64,000 nt of DNA, taken from NCBI GenBank assembly GCA_047495785.1, contig JBLDXI010000024.1, positions 4,836,001 through 4,900,000 of the forward strand, in the 5' to 3' direction. A program made the position numbers and the translations under genes. Shown here one piece after another: positions 1-12,600 of this stretch; the first letter of the stretch is position 1, and each line of letters opens with the position of its first letter. Under the pieces are notes generated by a model. That model was not told the DNA's origin. It saw only the letters and a list, made by a program, of their open reading frames with translations, and searched no databases. The DNA is from Lepidodermella squamata (Eukaryota > Gastrotricha).

Positions 1-155
1 GAACTGCAGGACTCCAAAAGGAAATTTTGGAAAAGCACACCATTTTCCTCAAATTCAAACTGCGTCAGAGTTTTCTTTGCAAATTTGGGGAACTTTAACC
101 CAAATAATTCAAGGGAGTCCGAAAACCGCTAAATCGGATTTCTTATGAATTTCAG

Positions 156-1208
156 ATAAATTGGCCAGACAGTAAGCGCACATCCTGGCTAGCAGACCTA
201 AAAGCAGCTTGCGGGCCCTTCAACGAAGTCGGCGACTGCACAGCGAAACAGGGCGGCCGGCGGTGGTGGCGATGCATGGACGACGAGCAGATTCAAAATC
301 TACTCGCGCAAATGCCGCAGCAAAGCGGGCAAAGCGACGGCTTCCCAACAAGCGCGTCCGAGCTTCGCGGGCTCTTCGAAGCCCTGCAAGACATTTGCGA
401 ACCAACGACAGCGTCCGACTTCGACAAGGACCATCCATGCATGCGAGATGCGTTTACCAAAGTCGCAGATGAGACAGCTTCGTTCAAAGAAAGCCTCGTC
501 AAAACAGATGACGCTGTAGCCGGAAATTGCGCAGCGTTGAATTGCGGCGCGGCTAAGCAATACGAAAACATGTTTGTCTACATCGTGTTCGCGCAATGCA
601 AAGCAGGACCGTCAAAATCTGCTGGGCAGCTCGTTAACCCGTTCCTGCGACTTATGATGATGAACAATTTAGCTATGAAAACGTACTGTACCGCGGAAGA
701 TTTTCCGAATGACATCGACGCTGGCGGGTATACTAAGATGCCGTCGACTACGAGCCCATTGGATACTTCTACGAAATTGCCGTGTGACGTTACAGCTCCG
801 CCGCCGCCTACAACTACGACGATTGCGCCTAAACAGACCCCAGCGCCACCGCCCAAAGCGCCTATGCCTATGCCTGTGCCCGGGCCTACGCCTGAGCCAG
901 GGATTGTTCCTCCGCCGTACCAGCCCCCTCCTAACGGTATGCCACCCCGAGCTCCACCTGCAACTATCCCGCCAGCTCCAGCTACGACGACTATACGCAG
1001 GCGGACAGGAGGTCCCGCGCCACAGTTGCAGACGCCGGCGCCTGTGGAATACGCGGACGAGGACGTCGATGACGATGGCTTCCGTGTACTCAGTCGCGTT
1101 CTAAAAGATTACGATTTAGAATTTCTCGACATTGCAAACGCGGGTTTCAGAACGGTCAATTCGCTACACGCTGTCATAATCTCTTTCCTCTATGTTTGGC
1201 TTGTGTGA
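156..1208 (+). CDS. 3' exon of an unknown secreted, probably GPI-anchored protein (partial)
   Basis: The reading frame is open from a TTTCAG acceptor ending at 155 to the TGA at 1206-1208, about 350 residues; the 5' exons lie left of the window. An internal ATG at 276 is in the same frame but is not needed as a start. The first about 175 residues are rich in cysteine (about ten, for example AACGPF, DCTAKQ, DICEP, NCAALNCGAA, AQCKAG, TYCTAE), suggesting a disulfide-bonded ectodomain. A Thr/Pro-rich linker (about residues 190-290) and an acidic stretch follow. The last 20 residues are hydrophobic (LHAVIISFLYVWLV) with no basic tail, as in a GPI-anchor signal. AATAAA at 1289-1294 is a plausible polyadenylation signal. 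I do not recognise the family. Nematode secreted proteins with conserved cysteines are the closest impression, but that is inference only. Confidence 0.6.
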   Translation: MNWPDSKRTSWLADLKAACGPFNEVGDCTAKQGGRRWWRCMDDEQIQNLLAQMPQQSGQSDGFPTSASELRGLFEALQDICEPTTASDFDKDHPCMRDAFTKVADETASFKESLVKTDDAVAGNCAALNCGAAKQYENMFVYIVFAQCKAGPSKSAGQLVNPFLRLMMMNNLAMKTYCTAEDFPNDIDAGGYTKMPSTTSPLDTSTKLPCDVTAPPPPTTTTIAPKQTPAPPPKAPMPMPVPGPTPEPGIVPPPYQPPPNGMPPRAPPATIPPAPATTTIRRRTGGPAPQLQTPAPVEYADEDVDDDGFRVLSRVLKDYDLEFLDIANAGFRTVNSLHAVIISFLYVWLV

Positions 1209-2663
1209 TATCTTACAAAATAATCATATATGCCAATTTCAATTACTATGTTAACATCCTGGCTGTTTTTATGAAAATGCAAATGAGCAATAAAAGGACA
1301 ATTCAAACAGGATGCTTGAAGAGAGCCATTAAGCCATAGGGATCACAAAAAACGGAAAATGCTTCATCGAAAGACTATCTTAAAAAGAACATTTTTGTAG
1401 TTTTTGGTTAAATTAAGTAACTCATTTACTTCTCTTGAGAAAGCAAGGTGGACGACCTGATAGCTCTTTAAAGAACTTGGGCTTTCTGATAGCCTTATCA
1501 ATGAATCGTTTCTAAAGCTGATGAGACTTTAACTCAATAACAGAATTAATCGTTAACTCTTAATCTTTCCTTCTCACTCCAAACAATTCAAAACATTAGT
1601 TTACCTGTTCAGAATGAAAACGTTTACGTTATATGTCGAAATTTCCCTATCTTCATCAACCACCATCTTTAACGGCACGTGGAATTTGTCACTCGATAAC
1701 GCAAGATTGCTGATTGGCCACTGTTTCCTGCATTTTCTTTCCAGTTTCCCGAAAAACCGCTCAAATTGCAACAATTGTCTCAACAACAATAACATACCCT
1801 AAATCGTCATAGGACATTGTCATTATGACAAGAATTTGACTTTTTATTCGAAAGAAATTTCTACAATTTTATTATTAGTGTTACAAGATGATATTGCGCG
1901 ATTAAAACGATTAGTTTCGTAAGTATAAGTGATTTTAGTAGCCGAGAAAAAATTTCTTTTATGATTTGTCATGCTGTAATTGGTCACCCAACAGTCGTCG
2001 TCGTAGCAATCGAGTTCCAAATAAAACGGAAGAACGCGCCCGAAAAAGCAAGCAAGCAAAATGCTGAGAACCAGAGAGCGAGAAGAACAAAAAATAAGAA
2101 CGCGCGAAAAGTTCCGATTTTTTCAAACCCAATTAAGAATAATAACTTCATACGCAACAAAGCACTAGGCTAAGAACAAGAGGTGCAGTTGATTTTCCAA
2201 TAGCATTGAAAAAATGTGGCAAGGTTAGTAATATAATATTGATATAATACGGCTAATTGATAACACAATAATATCACGATTGTAATTTTGGCAAATAACG
2301 TGCGAATAGAAAAATTCAGTCTTCTCAAGGTTGACCTTGATTTTTCGGAAAATTCAAAATATTAAATAGGATCAAATTCCTTATGAAAATTTTTGGATAT
2401 TTTAGTGAAAATTCGAAAAATTCCCGAAAAATCTAGGTCAATTGAGAATTCAAGTAAAATTCACTGGTGCAAATTTAATGAAGAGATTCGAACAACAAAA
2501 CGATTTTCCAAGCGCGATTTAGCCTTTGAACAGCAGCTTTAACCACGAAATAAAACGTAGCACTATAGATCGAAGATTGAGAAAAGAAATAACACACGAT
2601 GAGTTGTTATCCAGCCTTCGTATTGCAGCGGTCACAAGTTTGCTAGTCGTCGGATTTGCTATT
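1209..2663. other. Intergenic region between convergent genes
   Basis: This AT-rich stretch separates the 3' end of the unknown secreted-protein gene from the 3' end of the minus-strand Gi-alpha gene. AATAAA at 1289-1294 probably serves the first gene. The short open frames inside show no recognisable protein. Confidence 0.6.
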
Positions 2664-5600
2664 TTAGAAGAGACCGCAGTCTTTCAGGTTGGTCTTGATG
2701 ATGACGTCGGTGGCGGCGTCGAACACGAACTGAATGTTGCCGGTATCGGTGGCGCACGTGTAGTGCGCGTAGATCTCCTTTGTGCCCTTGTTGCGGTTCA
2801 GGTCTTCGAATTTCATCTTGATGAATTCGCCCGCTTCTTCGAACAATTGTTCGCCCTAAATCATAAAAAAAATTGCATTCAAAACCACTTATTCAGATTA
2901 AAAACAGAATTTTACGGAGGGGTGTTATTAACATAATTCAGCTGAGCGTCTCCTCTTTTTCACTTTTAAACTTGAAAAATGTGCAGTTAAATACGGCATT
3001 AATGATCAGGTTATCAGTTTAGGCAGAAAAATCTGAATAATACGGATTTGAATCTTTCCAAATGGCAGTTCCAAAAAAGGCCAGCGGCGAAAAGTTTGAG
3101 TGAAATACTAAATAATCTGAATGGAAATCCAAAAAAACGGTTAAATTTGATCGAAGATTATCAAATTTTGTTTTAATGTTCAATGATCAGTGGGGTCTGG
3201 GTTGCAGAATTCTAGTGACTAATACCATTATGAGTTGAGTATAAGTTAATTCGAAGTTTTCAAGAAATAGCAATTACCGTATATGCCGAATTATTATCCC
3301 ATGTTCAATTTAATTCCCCAGCCTGTTAAAGCCCCCAGTTTCACGGTCGTTTGAAACAATAAGAATCCACGCCTACAATTGCAGCCAGCGACATAAATTT
3401 AGCGTAGTACAAAAATATTTTGCGTTAAATTTCAATTGCGTAACCCGTACCTGGTCACAAAATCGTTTGCGAATTTGAATTGCGAGAAATAATTCATGTT
3501 TTGACGAACTAGAACTTGAAACCTTTGCCTTGAAGGCGATGAAAATAAAAAAATCTTCCTGATCATCGAAGAAGACGCGGAAGAAAATGAAAAAACCGAA
3601 AACGACTAGTACGCTGATGAAATTTGGTTTTTGATTTCGTGAACGTTCAATTTCTTGTTGATTCTATTTGAGCTAAGCACCTTCAAACTTGCATTGCAAT
3701 AAATAGTATCTCAGCTCATTTTTGGACCCCAGCCTGAATACGCCCCCAGTTGTTGGTTGAATTTGAATATAAAAATTTAATATTTAACAGAGGATTTCAC
3801 CTCCTGACCAAGAATATATAAAAATTGTAATATTTAAATCGGCCTATCGTCCAAGATTTCGATTATTTATACGTAATCGTGCGAACTTCAAATCCGAAAA
3901 TAGCTTCTGGCTGGTAAAATTGGTATAAACCCAAATTTACATTTCCCAGTCCGGGCCATTTTGCCTGGCACGGTTTAGCAAATGTTCACTGTACCATTAA
4001 AAACCCGAGATACCTTCAATTTTCAATTTTCAATTTTTGATATAATTTATCACCCTTTGTTATCCCTCCTAAACATTTTCGAAGTCCAAGTTGAGACTTC
4101 TCAGTGAAAAATAGCATTACGCATAAATGGAATCCGGACATAGCATAAAATTAAGCGCCAAATTTAATGACAATCGAATTCTTTAAAAGAATGAGAGAAA
4201 ATCATCAGGAGAAAAAAGGAGGCACTTACATTGTACTCTGGGAAAGCAATGGTGATGGGCGACTTTTTGATCTTCTCCTCGAAGAGATCCTTCTTGTTCA
4301 AGAAGAGGATCATCGAGGTGGAGACAAAGTACTTGTTGTTGCAGATGGAGTCGAACAGCTTCATCGACTCGTGCATGCGGTTCGTCTCCGGGTCCTCGGC
4401 CAGCGTCAGGTCGTACTCGGACATGGCGACGATGAAGATGATGGCGGTGACGCCCTCGAAGCAGTGGATCCACTTCTTGCGCTCGCTGCGCTGCCCGCCC
4501 ACGTCGAACATCTTGAAGAGCAGCGCCTTGAACGTGAACTGCGTCTCGACAATGCCCGTTGTCTTGACGCGCGTCCGCAGCACGTCCTGCTCCGTCGGCA
4601 CGTACGCCGGGTCGACGATGCGGTCCAACGCGTTGAGGTAGCTAGAAAACAAGAAGATTTTGAAAAAATCTCATTAGCAAGCTAATTAAATTAAAATTTT
4701 ACCAAATCTGATAACCGGGTCTACTTCAATTTAGGGTCAAGCCGAAATATTCTATAACCAACCATTATTTAGGACAATTTATTTCCGGACTATTCTACCT
4801 ATTTTCGGCGCTCAAAGCCTATCGAATTGGTTTCATGTAGAATTTGGATTGCCAAGTGTACACTCCGAATTTAGATTTCTGGCGCATAATTTGAGGCTCA
4901 AGCACTGGATTTCTGGGAAATTAGGTATTTCGAGAATCAATTGTTTAATGTGATGCCCGATCGATTTAGATTCCAAAATCAGTGATTTTTCCAGCAAGCC
5001 ATCACTGAAAATTATTCGGCATACCCGAGGATACCAGAAAACTAGAATTCAATGTGAAAAAACCAAAATCGATCAAAAATGGGTGAAAATCGAAAAAAGA
5101 ATGAAAACATCAAAGCTTGGGCATCAAAAACGCTTACATTAGTAATTGAATAATTGTGCGATTATTTGAATTCATTTGAATCATTTTTAGCGTCCATTCT
5201 AAGCTCCATAGATTTGAGCGAATTCAAAGAAAAAGCCCACATTGGAAATTTGAGATATGTTTATGAATTTTATGAAAAAAAATACTAAAACTCAAATTAT
5301 TAGCTTCGTTTAAAAATATTCCTGAAAATTAAAGCAATAATTCGAAAGAATAGAGGCACGTGAAATTAAGTCGAAATATGCCTCTAGCTCATCTAGTTTT
5401 AAATATCAAAACTATAGAAAATACGGCATAAATCTATAATAATCTGAACGTTTAAAAAAATTTGTCTTCAAACTGAGATCATTTTTCTTGAAACGGCAGT
5501 TTTTTCTTTAAATTCAATCAGGATGGAGGAATATTCGTTAGATAATTTTGTTCACTTCTGAAAATTGATTAGGCACTTACTACTCAGCAGAGTCGTTGAG

Positions 5601-6346
5601 CTGGTATTCGCGAGAGCGGCCGAGGCACTCCTGAACGCCGGCATCGCGCCACAACCGCCGAACGGCCGTTACGAGTTCGTTCGGGAAACGGCCCTCCTCA
5701 ACGAGTTCTAAATGCTCGTGGACAATTTTCGCATCCGCCTCACGCTCCGCCGGCTCTTCGTACGAGATTTTCAACACCGGCATCGCCTTGACAATCGCCA
5801 TTATCGACTGCAGCATGTTGCTGTAGACGACTGGTTTATATTGTAATCTTTCCTGGTCGTTATACCCATTTTCGTGTATAATTCTGCAAATATTCACAAT
5901 TTTAAACTGATTCTTTTCCAGGCATTGATCATTCAATTTACTTCATCTGTTTTACGACTGTAGATTTTCCGCATTCTCCGGCACCTGTTAGAAAAATATC
6001 GGTACGATAATCGATTTTCCGCAGGTGAAAAACATGGCTTGAAATATGACGCGCATTTTTTCGACTCGCGCCTCTTGCTTCCTGAACTTTGCGCGAGGTG
6101 GGTGTTAACCGTTAAGAGAGATATTATCGAAATTTGAGGAAGTTAATTCCACTAATGAATTTCCTAAGCTGAGTCACGCCTCACGCCAACGATCGATGTG
6201 AGCGACAAAACATGTGATAACATCATACCTAGCAGTAAAAGCTTGACTTCCTTCTGCTGCTTCTCGTTCTCCTCGCGCATCTGCTGATCGATGACTTTGG
6301 ACCGCTCCTTGGCTTGCTTCTCCTGCGCACTCTCAACACAGCCCAT
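2664..6346 (-). CDS. GNAI: Heterotrimeric G-protein alpha subunit, Gi class
   Basis: Five coding exons on the minus strand (6346-6229, 5984-5942, 5883-5581, 4641-4230, 2855-2664) join in phase to 354 residues, the normal Gi-alpha length. The protein binds GTP/GDP, couples seven-helix receptors to effectors and sits on the inner plasma membrane. It starts MGCVESAQ (Gly2 for myristoylation, Cys3 for palmitoylation). The switch region with the catalytic arginine (LRTRVKTTG), the DVGGQRSE switch II with the catalytic glutamine, NKKD and TCAT are all present. The tail NLKDCGLF is Gi-like (Go ends RGCGLY), and its Cys at -4 is the pertussis-toxin acceptor position. One oddity: the P-loop reads GAGECGKST, with Cys at residue 44 where Gi/Go proteins have Ser. 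Introns 3 and 4 are about 0.9 and 1.4 kb. The gene lies head to head with the PQBP1 operon. Confidence 0.95.
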
Positions 6347-8140
6347 TGCTGTTGCTTCTAATAACGGCTGGTGATTAATAAGAGGTCAAAAAATCTTGTG
6401 TTGTCTCAACAAGATTTGATGATGTAAAATCGCCACCAAAAGAACCAACAGAAACGAAACAAATATAGACGAAGAACACAGATGAGAGATTGTTAATAAT
6501 CAATCGTGTGTTAAAATCTAAAAGAGAAAAATGAAAAAAGCGAAAGGCAAATTAATCGCTCATCGAAATCAGTAAGTGATGATAATTGGCCATGACATGA
6601 TACCACTCAATCGAATAAATTAAATTGTGTCACATCGTAAATAAAAGGGCGACTGAGTCAATGGCAAAGGCTATTTAAAGCAGCGTGACAATGTATAACA
6701 ACACCGATCTACCGGGAATCCATATTAAACGGTACTAAAAGAATAAGGTTAAACCCCTTAATCCTTAACAATGCATGAATTTATACATTTGCAAGTTGAG
6801 TTCATGCACCATCTGATCGGATAAATCTGAATACAGTAGATATGTGAATTCTGGCTGAAGGATGGTTTGGAGGCAATTTCCGGACGCAGCGGAAATCACC
6901 AAATGAAGCAATTCATCAAACTACTTAAGGCCAAGCTGTTATGGGTTACAGAACTGTAAGCCAACTATCCAAACGAGACAACTCATAAGCTCTCGTCAGG
7001 GCCAACTTCAGAGGACTGGCGGCTACAGCCAAATAAAATATCGACAGCATATCTCGCTCTTAGTATTAAAAATACATAGTATGAACCGCTAGCCGAATCA
7101 ACTTCGAATTCGAATTTCAAGTTTAGTTATTATACCACCATATGCAAATGAGTAAGTATGCATGAAAAGACGAGAAGGTGCAGTCGATAAAGCAGAGGAA
7201 CAAGGGAAATTTTCAATATTATTCACAAATAAACTTTGTCATGTTGTTCAGTTACTTAATAACTAGTATCGCGAGTATTTGGAATCCTTCAACCGGGTAA
7301 TAAAGATTAAAGACAGACAAAAGTCATATTTAATCTAAATCAGCGCCTATATTAATAGGAGGATAGCATCATGATATCTGCCAATAATACCTATATTCTA
7401 TTATACCTATGTTCGATGAAATGACCGAACAACAAATGAAAAATGAATTATACCGTCAAAACCAGCGATCTTGTGGGTTCTATTGAACATTGAACGCTAA
7501 TTCTTGCAGTTCAAAACGATCATAAATAACGCATGAAAAATGGGAAAATGTGCTATCTCTGCGTTACCCATCCGACTTGAACCCACGGGTGAGAATCAAT
7601 AATTTCAAGTAATGAATGTGCAGGCGATAGAGCACATGCACGCAATCAGCAATAGACAAAATGACTTGGAACTATCAGGTGGATAGATGCAGAGCGCTGC
7701 GTTTGACCATGTAACTCGACACCGTTTCAATAAATCAACACAACCTATCGCGCATAGGCAGCTACATAGGATATAGCACATGACGTAGATACAGCACAGG
7801 TGCATACGGTGCGATGCGACAGGTACGTTGTCGCTTCTCTTCCTCTTTGGAAAAAAGACTAAGATTCTGCAGCTTTTTGAAGAAACCGCGCATTTTCGGT
7901 CGAAAAAAGAAATTTCTCAAAATGTGTTTGAATAATGATTTCAAACAATTTGCAACATTTTTTGATTTATAATTAATGTGAAAGATAAAAAACTCGCAGA
8001 AATTTTGGCCGACTTCGGCAAGGTTGGCGAGGTGAATCGACGAACGGACACGGCACAGCGGCGCGCTTGTTACTTTCATTGCGCTTATCGACTGTTTTAA
8101 GCTTTCTTCGGCTGAGCATTTGTTTGTTTGGAAGCTCATC
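6347..8140. other. Shared upstream region of divergent Gi-alpha and PQBP1-operon genes
   Basis: This 1.8-kb AT-rich region lies between two genes transcribed away from each other, so it probably holds the promoters of both. I found no convincing coding exon, RNA gene or repeat. No clear trans-splice acceptor sits directly before the PQBP1 start at 8141. Confidence 0.5.
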
Positions 8141-8793
8141 ATGCCTCTTTCTGACGCTTTGAAAGCCCGTCTTGCCAAACGCGGTCTCATCGAAAAATCA
8201 GATGCTTCGAGAGAATTGGTTGAAGAAGTCATCGCCGAGGATTACTCAGGAGATCATGGTCGTGGAGGGAAAGATGATGCCGAAATTCCTCTCCGATGGT
8301 TTCCCAAATGCCCAAACAAGGCAAATCCCTTTCATTCTTGTTCCGATTTTTGTGAGAGACGCTACGGGTTGATGAGCTTCGGTGGCGGAGCTAACACCGA
8401 TGTCGAGCGCCGGCGTTTGCGAATGATCCGTCATTATCCTCTCCCAGCTGGCTGGAAGGAGGTGGCTGACCCTGAAAGCAACCGGTATTACTATTGCAAC
8501 TCATCCACTGGTCAAGTGAGTTAACATAACGTGCTTTGCGGTCCTAAGTTGAAGATGCGTTGTTTTCCCAATAGGTATCTTGGCTTTCACCTGCCCACCC
8601 GAAAGCTCGTGTGTATTCTGCATCGGGTCAGAAAGTGAAATCAGATTCCCATTCTAGTCGGCAATCTGCATCGCGCAGAGAATCTGACCATCAGAATAGT
8701 CGATCGCGGCGTCGTTCCGATGACTACGATGATAGATATGATCGACGGGGCCGTGATCGTTCTCGAGATCGGGATCGGTCTCCTCGGCGTTAA
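8141..8793 (+). CDS. PQBP1: PQBP1-like protein, N-terminal and WW-domain half
   Basis: Two exons (8141-8515 and 8575-8793, separated by a 59-nt intron) encode 197 residues. The start MPLSDALKARLAKRG matches the conserved PQBP1 N-terminus, followed by the acidic AEDY box. A Cys/His-containing segment (CPNKANPFHSCSDFC) of the kind found in plant and fungal PQBP1 relatives comes next. A WW domain spans about residues 101-133 (Trp105, Tyr-Tyr-Tyr, Trp128, then LSP). The tail is an Arg/Asp/Ser-rich polar segment (RRGRDRSRDRDRSPRR). PQBP1 is a nuclear pre-mRNA splicing factor that binds proline-rich partners through WW. The C-terminal spliceosome-binding segment of other PQBP1 proteins is absent here and is encoded by the next gene. 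AATAAA at 8831-8836 closes the transcript. Confidence 0.88.
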
Positions 8794-8892
8794 CATGTGC
8801 TCTTATTACTGGCTTGTTTCTACGCTCAATAATAAAGTTTTTTCTCATCCTCACTTCTATTGTCTTTGTCTCTTAGAGGTTTTAAGCATTGA
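8794..8892 (+). promoter_or_regulatory. Intercistronic region, poly(A) signal plus trans-splice acceptor
   Basis: Only 99 nt separate the stop of PQBP1 part 1 from the ATG of part 2. AATAAA lies at 8831-8836 and a pyrimidine-rich acceptor (TTTGTCTCTTAG) ends at 8876, 16 nt before the ATG. No donor precedes this acceptor within the gap. This is the usual layout of an SL2-type operon junction in nematodes. Confidence 0.75.
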
Positions 8893-9552
8893 ATGTCCGC
8901 TCCCAATCGGCCACAGCTCGGATCAAAACTGGTGAGGCCTGCTCCAGAGCCAGGCTCTAAGCTTGTCAGGCCTGTTCCGGCCCAGCATCAGCCTTCTCAT
9001 TCTTATGCAGTCCCTGCCTATCGACCTCCACCCCAGCCGAATCAAAACTCGCTACTTTCCAAAGTTATTTCGGCCCCAGCTCGAACACCCGCGTCTTCTC
9101 GACCAATAGTTCAAGCCGGCCCTCCTCCTCAAGCCAGACCTCAAGCTCAACCACCACGGCCCATCGGACCAGTTTTTCAAGGCCCTCAAATTCCTGGACA
9201 ATCTCAGCAATCTCGGCCTGGAGCTAGTGTTCAGAAAAAAGCGAGAATCTACAGACCGCAGAAAGAAGCAGAGCTGGACCCTATGGATCCAGCGAGTTAC
9301 TCAGAATGCGGTCGAGGCGGCTGGCAAAGCGGCCTCGAAAAAGAGGACAAAGTAGTCACGGGTGCCGATCATCAAGCCTCCGGGCCTTTGTTTCAACAAA
9401 GACCTTATCCAAGTCCAGGCGATATTTTACGGAAGAATGCCTCAGCTTCCGGATCTGGTTCTAATAATAAACAGCAAAAAGGAAAACCTGCGCAACAACA
9501 GCAGGCCAAAAAGCGGCCGATAGAATGCCCATACGACGATGAGCAGCCGTAA
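8893..9552 (+). CDS. PQBP1: PQBP1-like protein, C-terminal half
   Basis: A single-exon ORF of 219 residues. The first about 110 residues are Pro/Gln-rich, with a short duplicated GSKLVRP. From about residue 127 it carries the conserved C-terminal region of PQBP1: [12 protein letters not shown], then a W..GL segment, [20 protein letters not shown]. The YPSPGDIL stretch corresponds to the YxxPxxVL motif that in human PQBP1 binds the U5-15kD spliceosomal protein. There is no WW domain. A Gln/Lys-rich tail follows. It is therefore the missing half of the preceding gene, probably co-transcribed with it and matured by trans-splicing. Either the two proteins assemble in the spliceosome or they have divided the role. 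AATAAA follows at 9602-9607. Confidence 0.85.
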   Translation: MSAPNRPQLGSKLVRPAPEPGSKLVRPVPAQHQPSHSYAVPAYRPPPQPNQNSLLSKVISAPARTPASSRPIVQAGPPPQARPQAQPPRPIGPVFQGPQIPGQSQQSRPGASVQKKARIYRPQKEAELDPMDPASYSECGRGGWQSGLEKEDKVVTGADHQASGPLFQQRPYPSPGDILRKNASASGSGSNNKQQKGKPAQQQQAKKRPIECPYDDEQP

Positions 9553-9657
9553 CTGCCCGCAATCTAGTTCTAGTTTCAAGTTTTTACGATTGTTTTGTCT
9601 CAATAAATTTTCTTCATTTGAACTTCGTTTCTTTTAGAGATTTAATTGTGTAAAAAT
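9553..9657 (+). promoter_or_regulatory. Intercistronic region, poly(A) signal plus trans-splice acceptor
   Basis: The 105-nt gap repeats the layout of the previous junction. AATAAA lies at 9602-9607 and a TTTCTTTTAG acceptor ends at 9637, 20 nt before the TSR1 ATG. This supports co-transcription of both PQBP1 halves and TSR1. Confidence 0.75.
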
Positions 9658-12600
9658 ATGGCTAAGCAACAGGGCCACAGAGCTGGTCCTTGCAAGCAGA
9701 AGAATAAGGCGCACAAATCACGCCAAGGTTTCCGAACCAAGGGTGAAATCGATCGGCTCACCAAAGGAAGAATCATCAAGTTGAAAACTGGTGGCAAGAA
9801 GCGAAAAGCTGTCAGCCGCCAGCAGCGAATGAATAAGGCCGAGCAGGTGCGCAAAATGAAAACTGAGGCGACAATGATCAAAAAGAAATCGATTGGATAC
9901 TCAGGAACACCTTCTCATTTAATCGTAAGTATTTGTTCTAGTTGATTGGTCAAGATTTAAAAATTCAATTGATTTTTCAGGCTTTTATTCCACTGAATGA
10001 GGGAATCTACGCCGAAGATGTTATCAACCAATTTTCAGCTATGGATGAGAATGAAGCCAAACATTTTACCACAAATCGAGGGATTGTACATATATAGTGA
10101 GGAATTTGTTTTTTTTGTCCGATTTCATTAAAAAATATTTATAATTTTCAGTTTGAATCGTTTGAAGCAGAAAGTGTCGTTACTCGGTGTGAAACACGGC
10201 GATCTTCCAGCGTCACTTCACGCAACTATGGCTGCTGATACAGTCGTATTTCTGTTGTCACCCTACGCCGACGGGCCAGACGAAATGGGAACGCTGATTT
10301 TGCGGACTCTTCTCGCCGATGGCTGCCCGAATATTGTCTTTCTCGTGCAGGGCATTGCTCAAGTTCCGGCTAACAAACAGCGCCAAGTCAAGGCCGATCT
10401 TCAAAAAGTTGCAGCGAACTTGTAAGTTATTCATTTAATCAAAATAATAAAAAATTATGAAAAATAATTGTTTGTTTTTAGCGTTCCTGAAGCTAAATTG
10501 GTGACCTTGGACTCGGATCAACAGCTGTTTCTATTCATGCACAACGTTCTATCGCCTAAACCTAAGAAACCGACGTATTGCGAACACCGCAGTTACATGC
10601 TGGCGGAAAACGTCGACGTGTTCCCGTCGAAAACCGAACCAGGCAAATACAGCCTGAAAGTCACGGGTTACGTGCGAGGCAATCGGCCGATTTCTGCGAA
10701 TTCCCTCATCTACATTCCCGGGCACGGTGCTCATCAAATCGAATCGATTAGCTCGGCGAAAGATCCGGAATCGATTTTCAAATCAATGAACCGAAAACAC
10801 GACTCGTCGATGGAATCGGCTGAAATTACCGAAAACGTGCTGTTCCAACCCGACCCTGAGCAGCAAGAGGCGTTAGATATGTTGGCATGCCACGACGAGG
10901 AAGAAAACCTAGATATGATGAGTGAAAATAACGAGCAAATGGAGTTGGATGTTGAAAAGTTGACTAAGCCTAAAACTGTGTCGAAAATCGTACCGAAAGG
11001 CACTTCAGAGTACCAAGCTACGTGGATCACAGAGGGAGATGATGGCGATGATTCATCGGAATCAGGGTCAGAATCTGAGTGTTCCGATGAGGATATGTCG
11101 CAGAGTGGCAGTGAGAATGATGATAAAAATTCGGTAATTACAACTGGTACCACTGTAGCCGGGCAGTTGGGACCAGCTGATCCTGAGTTGTACGACGCGA
11201 AATTCGCGAATGCGGACGAGGAGGAACTTGCCTTGAAGGAATTGAAGGAGAGACAGGACGAGGATCAAATGTACCCGGATGAGGTCGACACCCCTCAGGA
11301 TGTCTCAGCCAGAGTCCGATTCGCGAAATACCGAGGTCTTCAGTCATTCCGCACGTCTCCCTGGGATCCTGAGGAGAATCTACCTGTTGAATATTCGCGA
11401 ATTTTCCAGTTCGAAAATTTCGGTCGAACTAAACGGCGTGTTTTGTCGGAAATGGTCGATGAGGGTGCGTTGGTTGGGTGGTACGTCACGCTGAATCTGG
11501 CGAATGTTAGCGAGCAGTGTGTCGCATATTGCATGCGGTCTAGCACGCAGCTGCCCGGCCATTTCGAGCCGTTGGTTTTGCACTCGATGCTGCCGCATGA
11601 ACAGAAGATGTCTGTGTTGAATTTGCTGATTAAGCGGACGAAAAATTCGACGGCGGATGACGAGGAGGTGATCAAGAATAAACAGAAGCTGATTTTCAAG
11701 GTCGGCTATCGCTGGTTTTCGACATCGCCGATTTTCTCAGAGCACGCTACGGCGGATAAATTCAAGGTTCGTCTTGGATAATTTTTTCGATTTTAATATA
11801 CGCCTTACGAGGAACTAAGCTGATACGACATAGGGTTAAGCCTATGAGGGATAAGCGATATTTTTAATTGCCGTAATAGCCGAACCGTGAGGGTTACTAT
11901 GTATCATTATATATAAATCGATCGCTGTGATCAAGGGCTATCGATTGGGGTCCTATCAATCCCGTTCAATAGGCGGTTGGACTAGTCAATAAGTAATTGC
12001 TTGTTAAAATAGGTTTTTACTAAATTGCTCAAAGGCCCAGTTGAAGCAAACTGATCTGACCTATTTAACTTATTATCAGGATTTCTTAGCAGAAATGCGT
12101 TCTAGGTCAATTAGTTTTTCATAGGCTTAATAATATTTAAGAGCTTCAACTGCTCTTTGGACAAGGTTAACGACGAAATTGCACTGAAATCTATTCTATA
12201 AAGAGCAAAAATCTAGGTTATTGGTGCGATTTCTCAATGAACTGTTCAATAGCTATTGAGCTAAGTTGCTTAAAGAACTACGCATTGCATATGTGAATAA
12301 AATAAAGTACAATAAATACAATTTTTTTATTTGATTTGAATTTTCAAGATCGAATTTTGAAAAATTACGGCCATCGCTAATTTTCCTGAACAGCTCGGTG
12401 GGGGGTTTGTAAAGATAAGGAGCTCATTTTCGTGCAAAATTCATTCGTTGGCTTGATTCGGCTTGATCATTCGTTGCCATAAATAATTGGAGATTGACGC
12501 GACCATAAAAAATTCTTTTAGTCGGAGTCTTAGCATTACAGGCTGAAAAAAATTGTTAAACATAAACAGAAGACATAACAGTTGGGTTTTCGACATTATC

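Noticed and set aside
4167-4685. Plus-strand open frames opposite the Gi-alpha exons
   Set aside because: Shadows of a highly conserved minus-strand exon; their sequence is the antisense of Gi-alpha.
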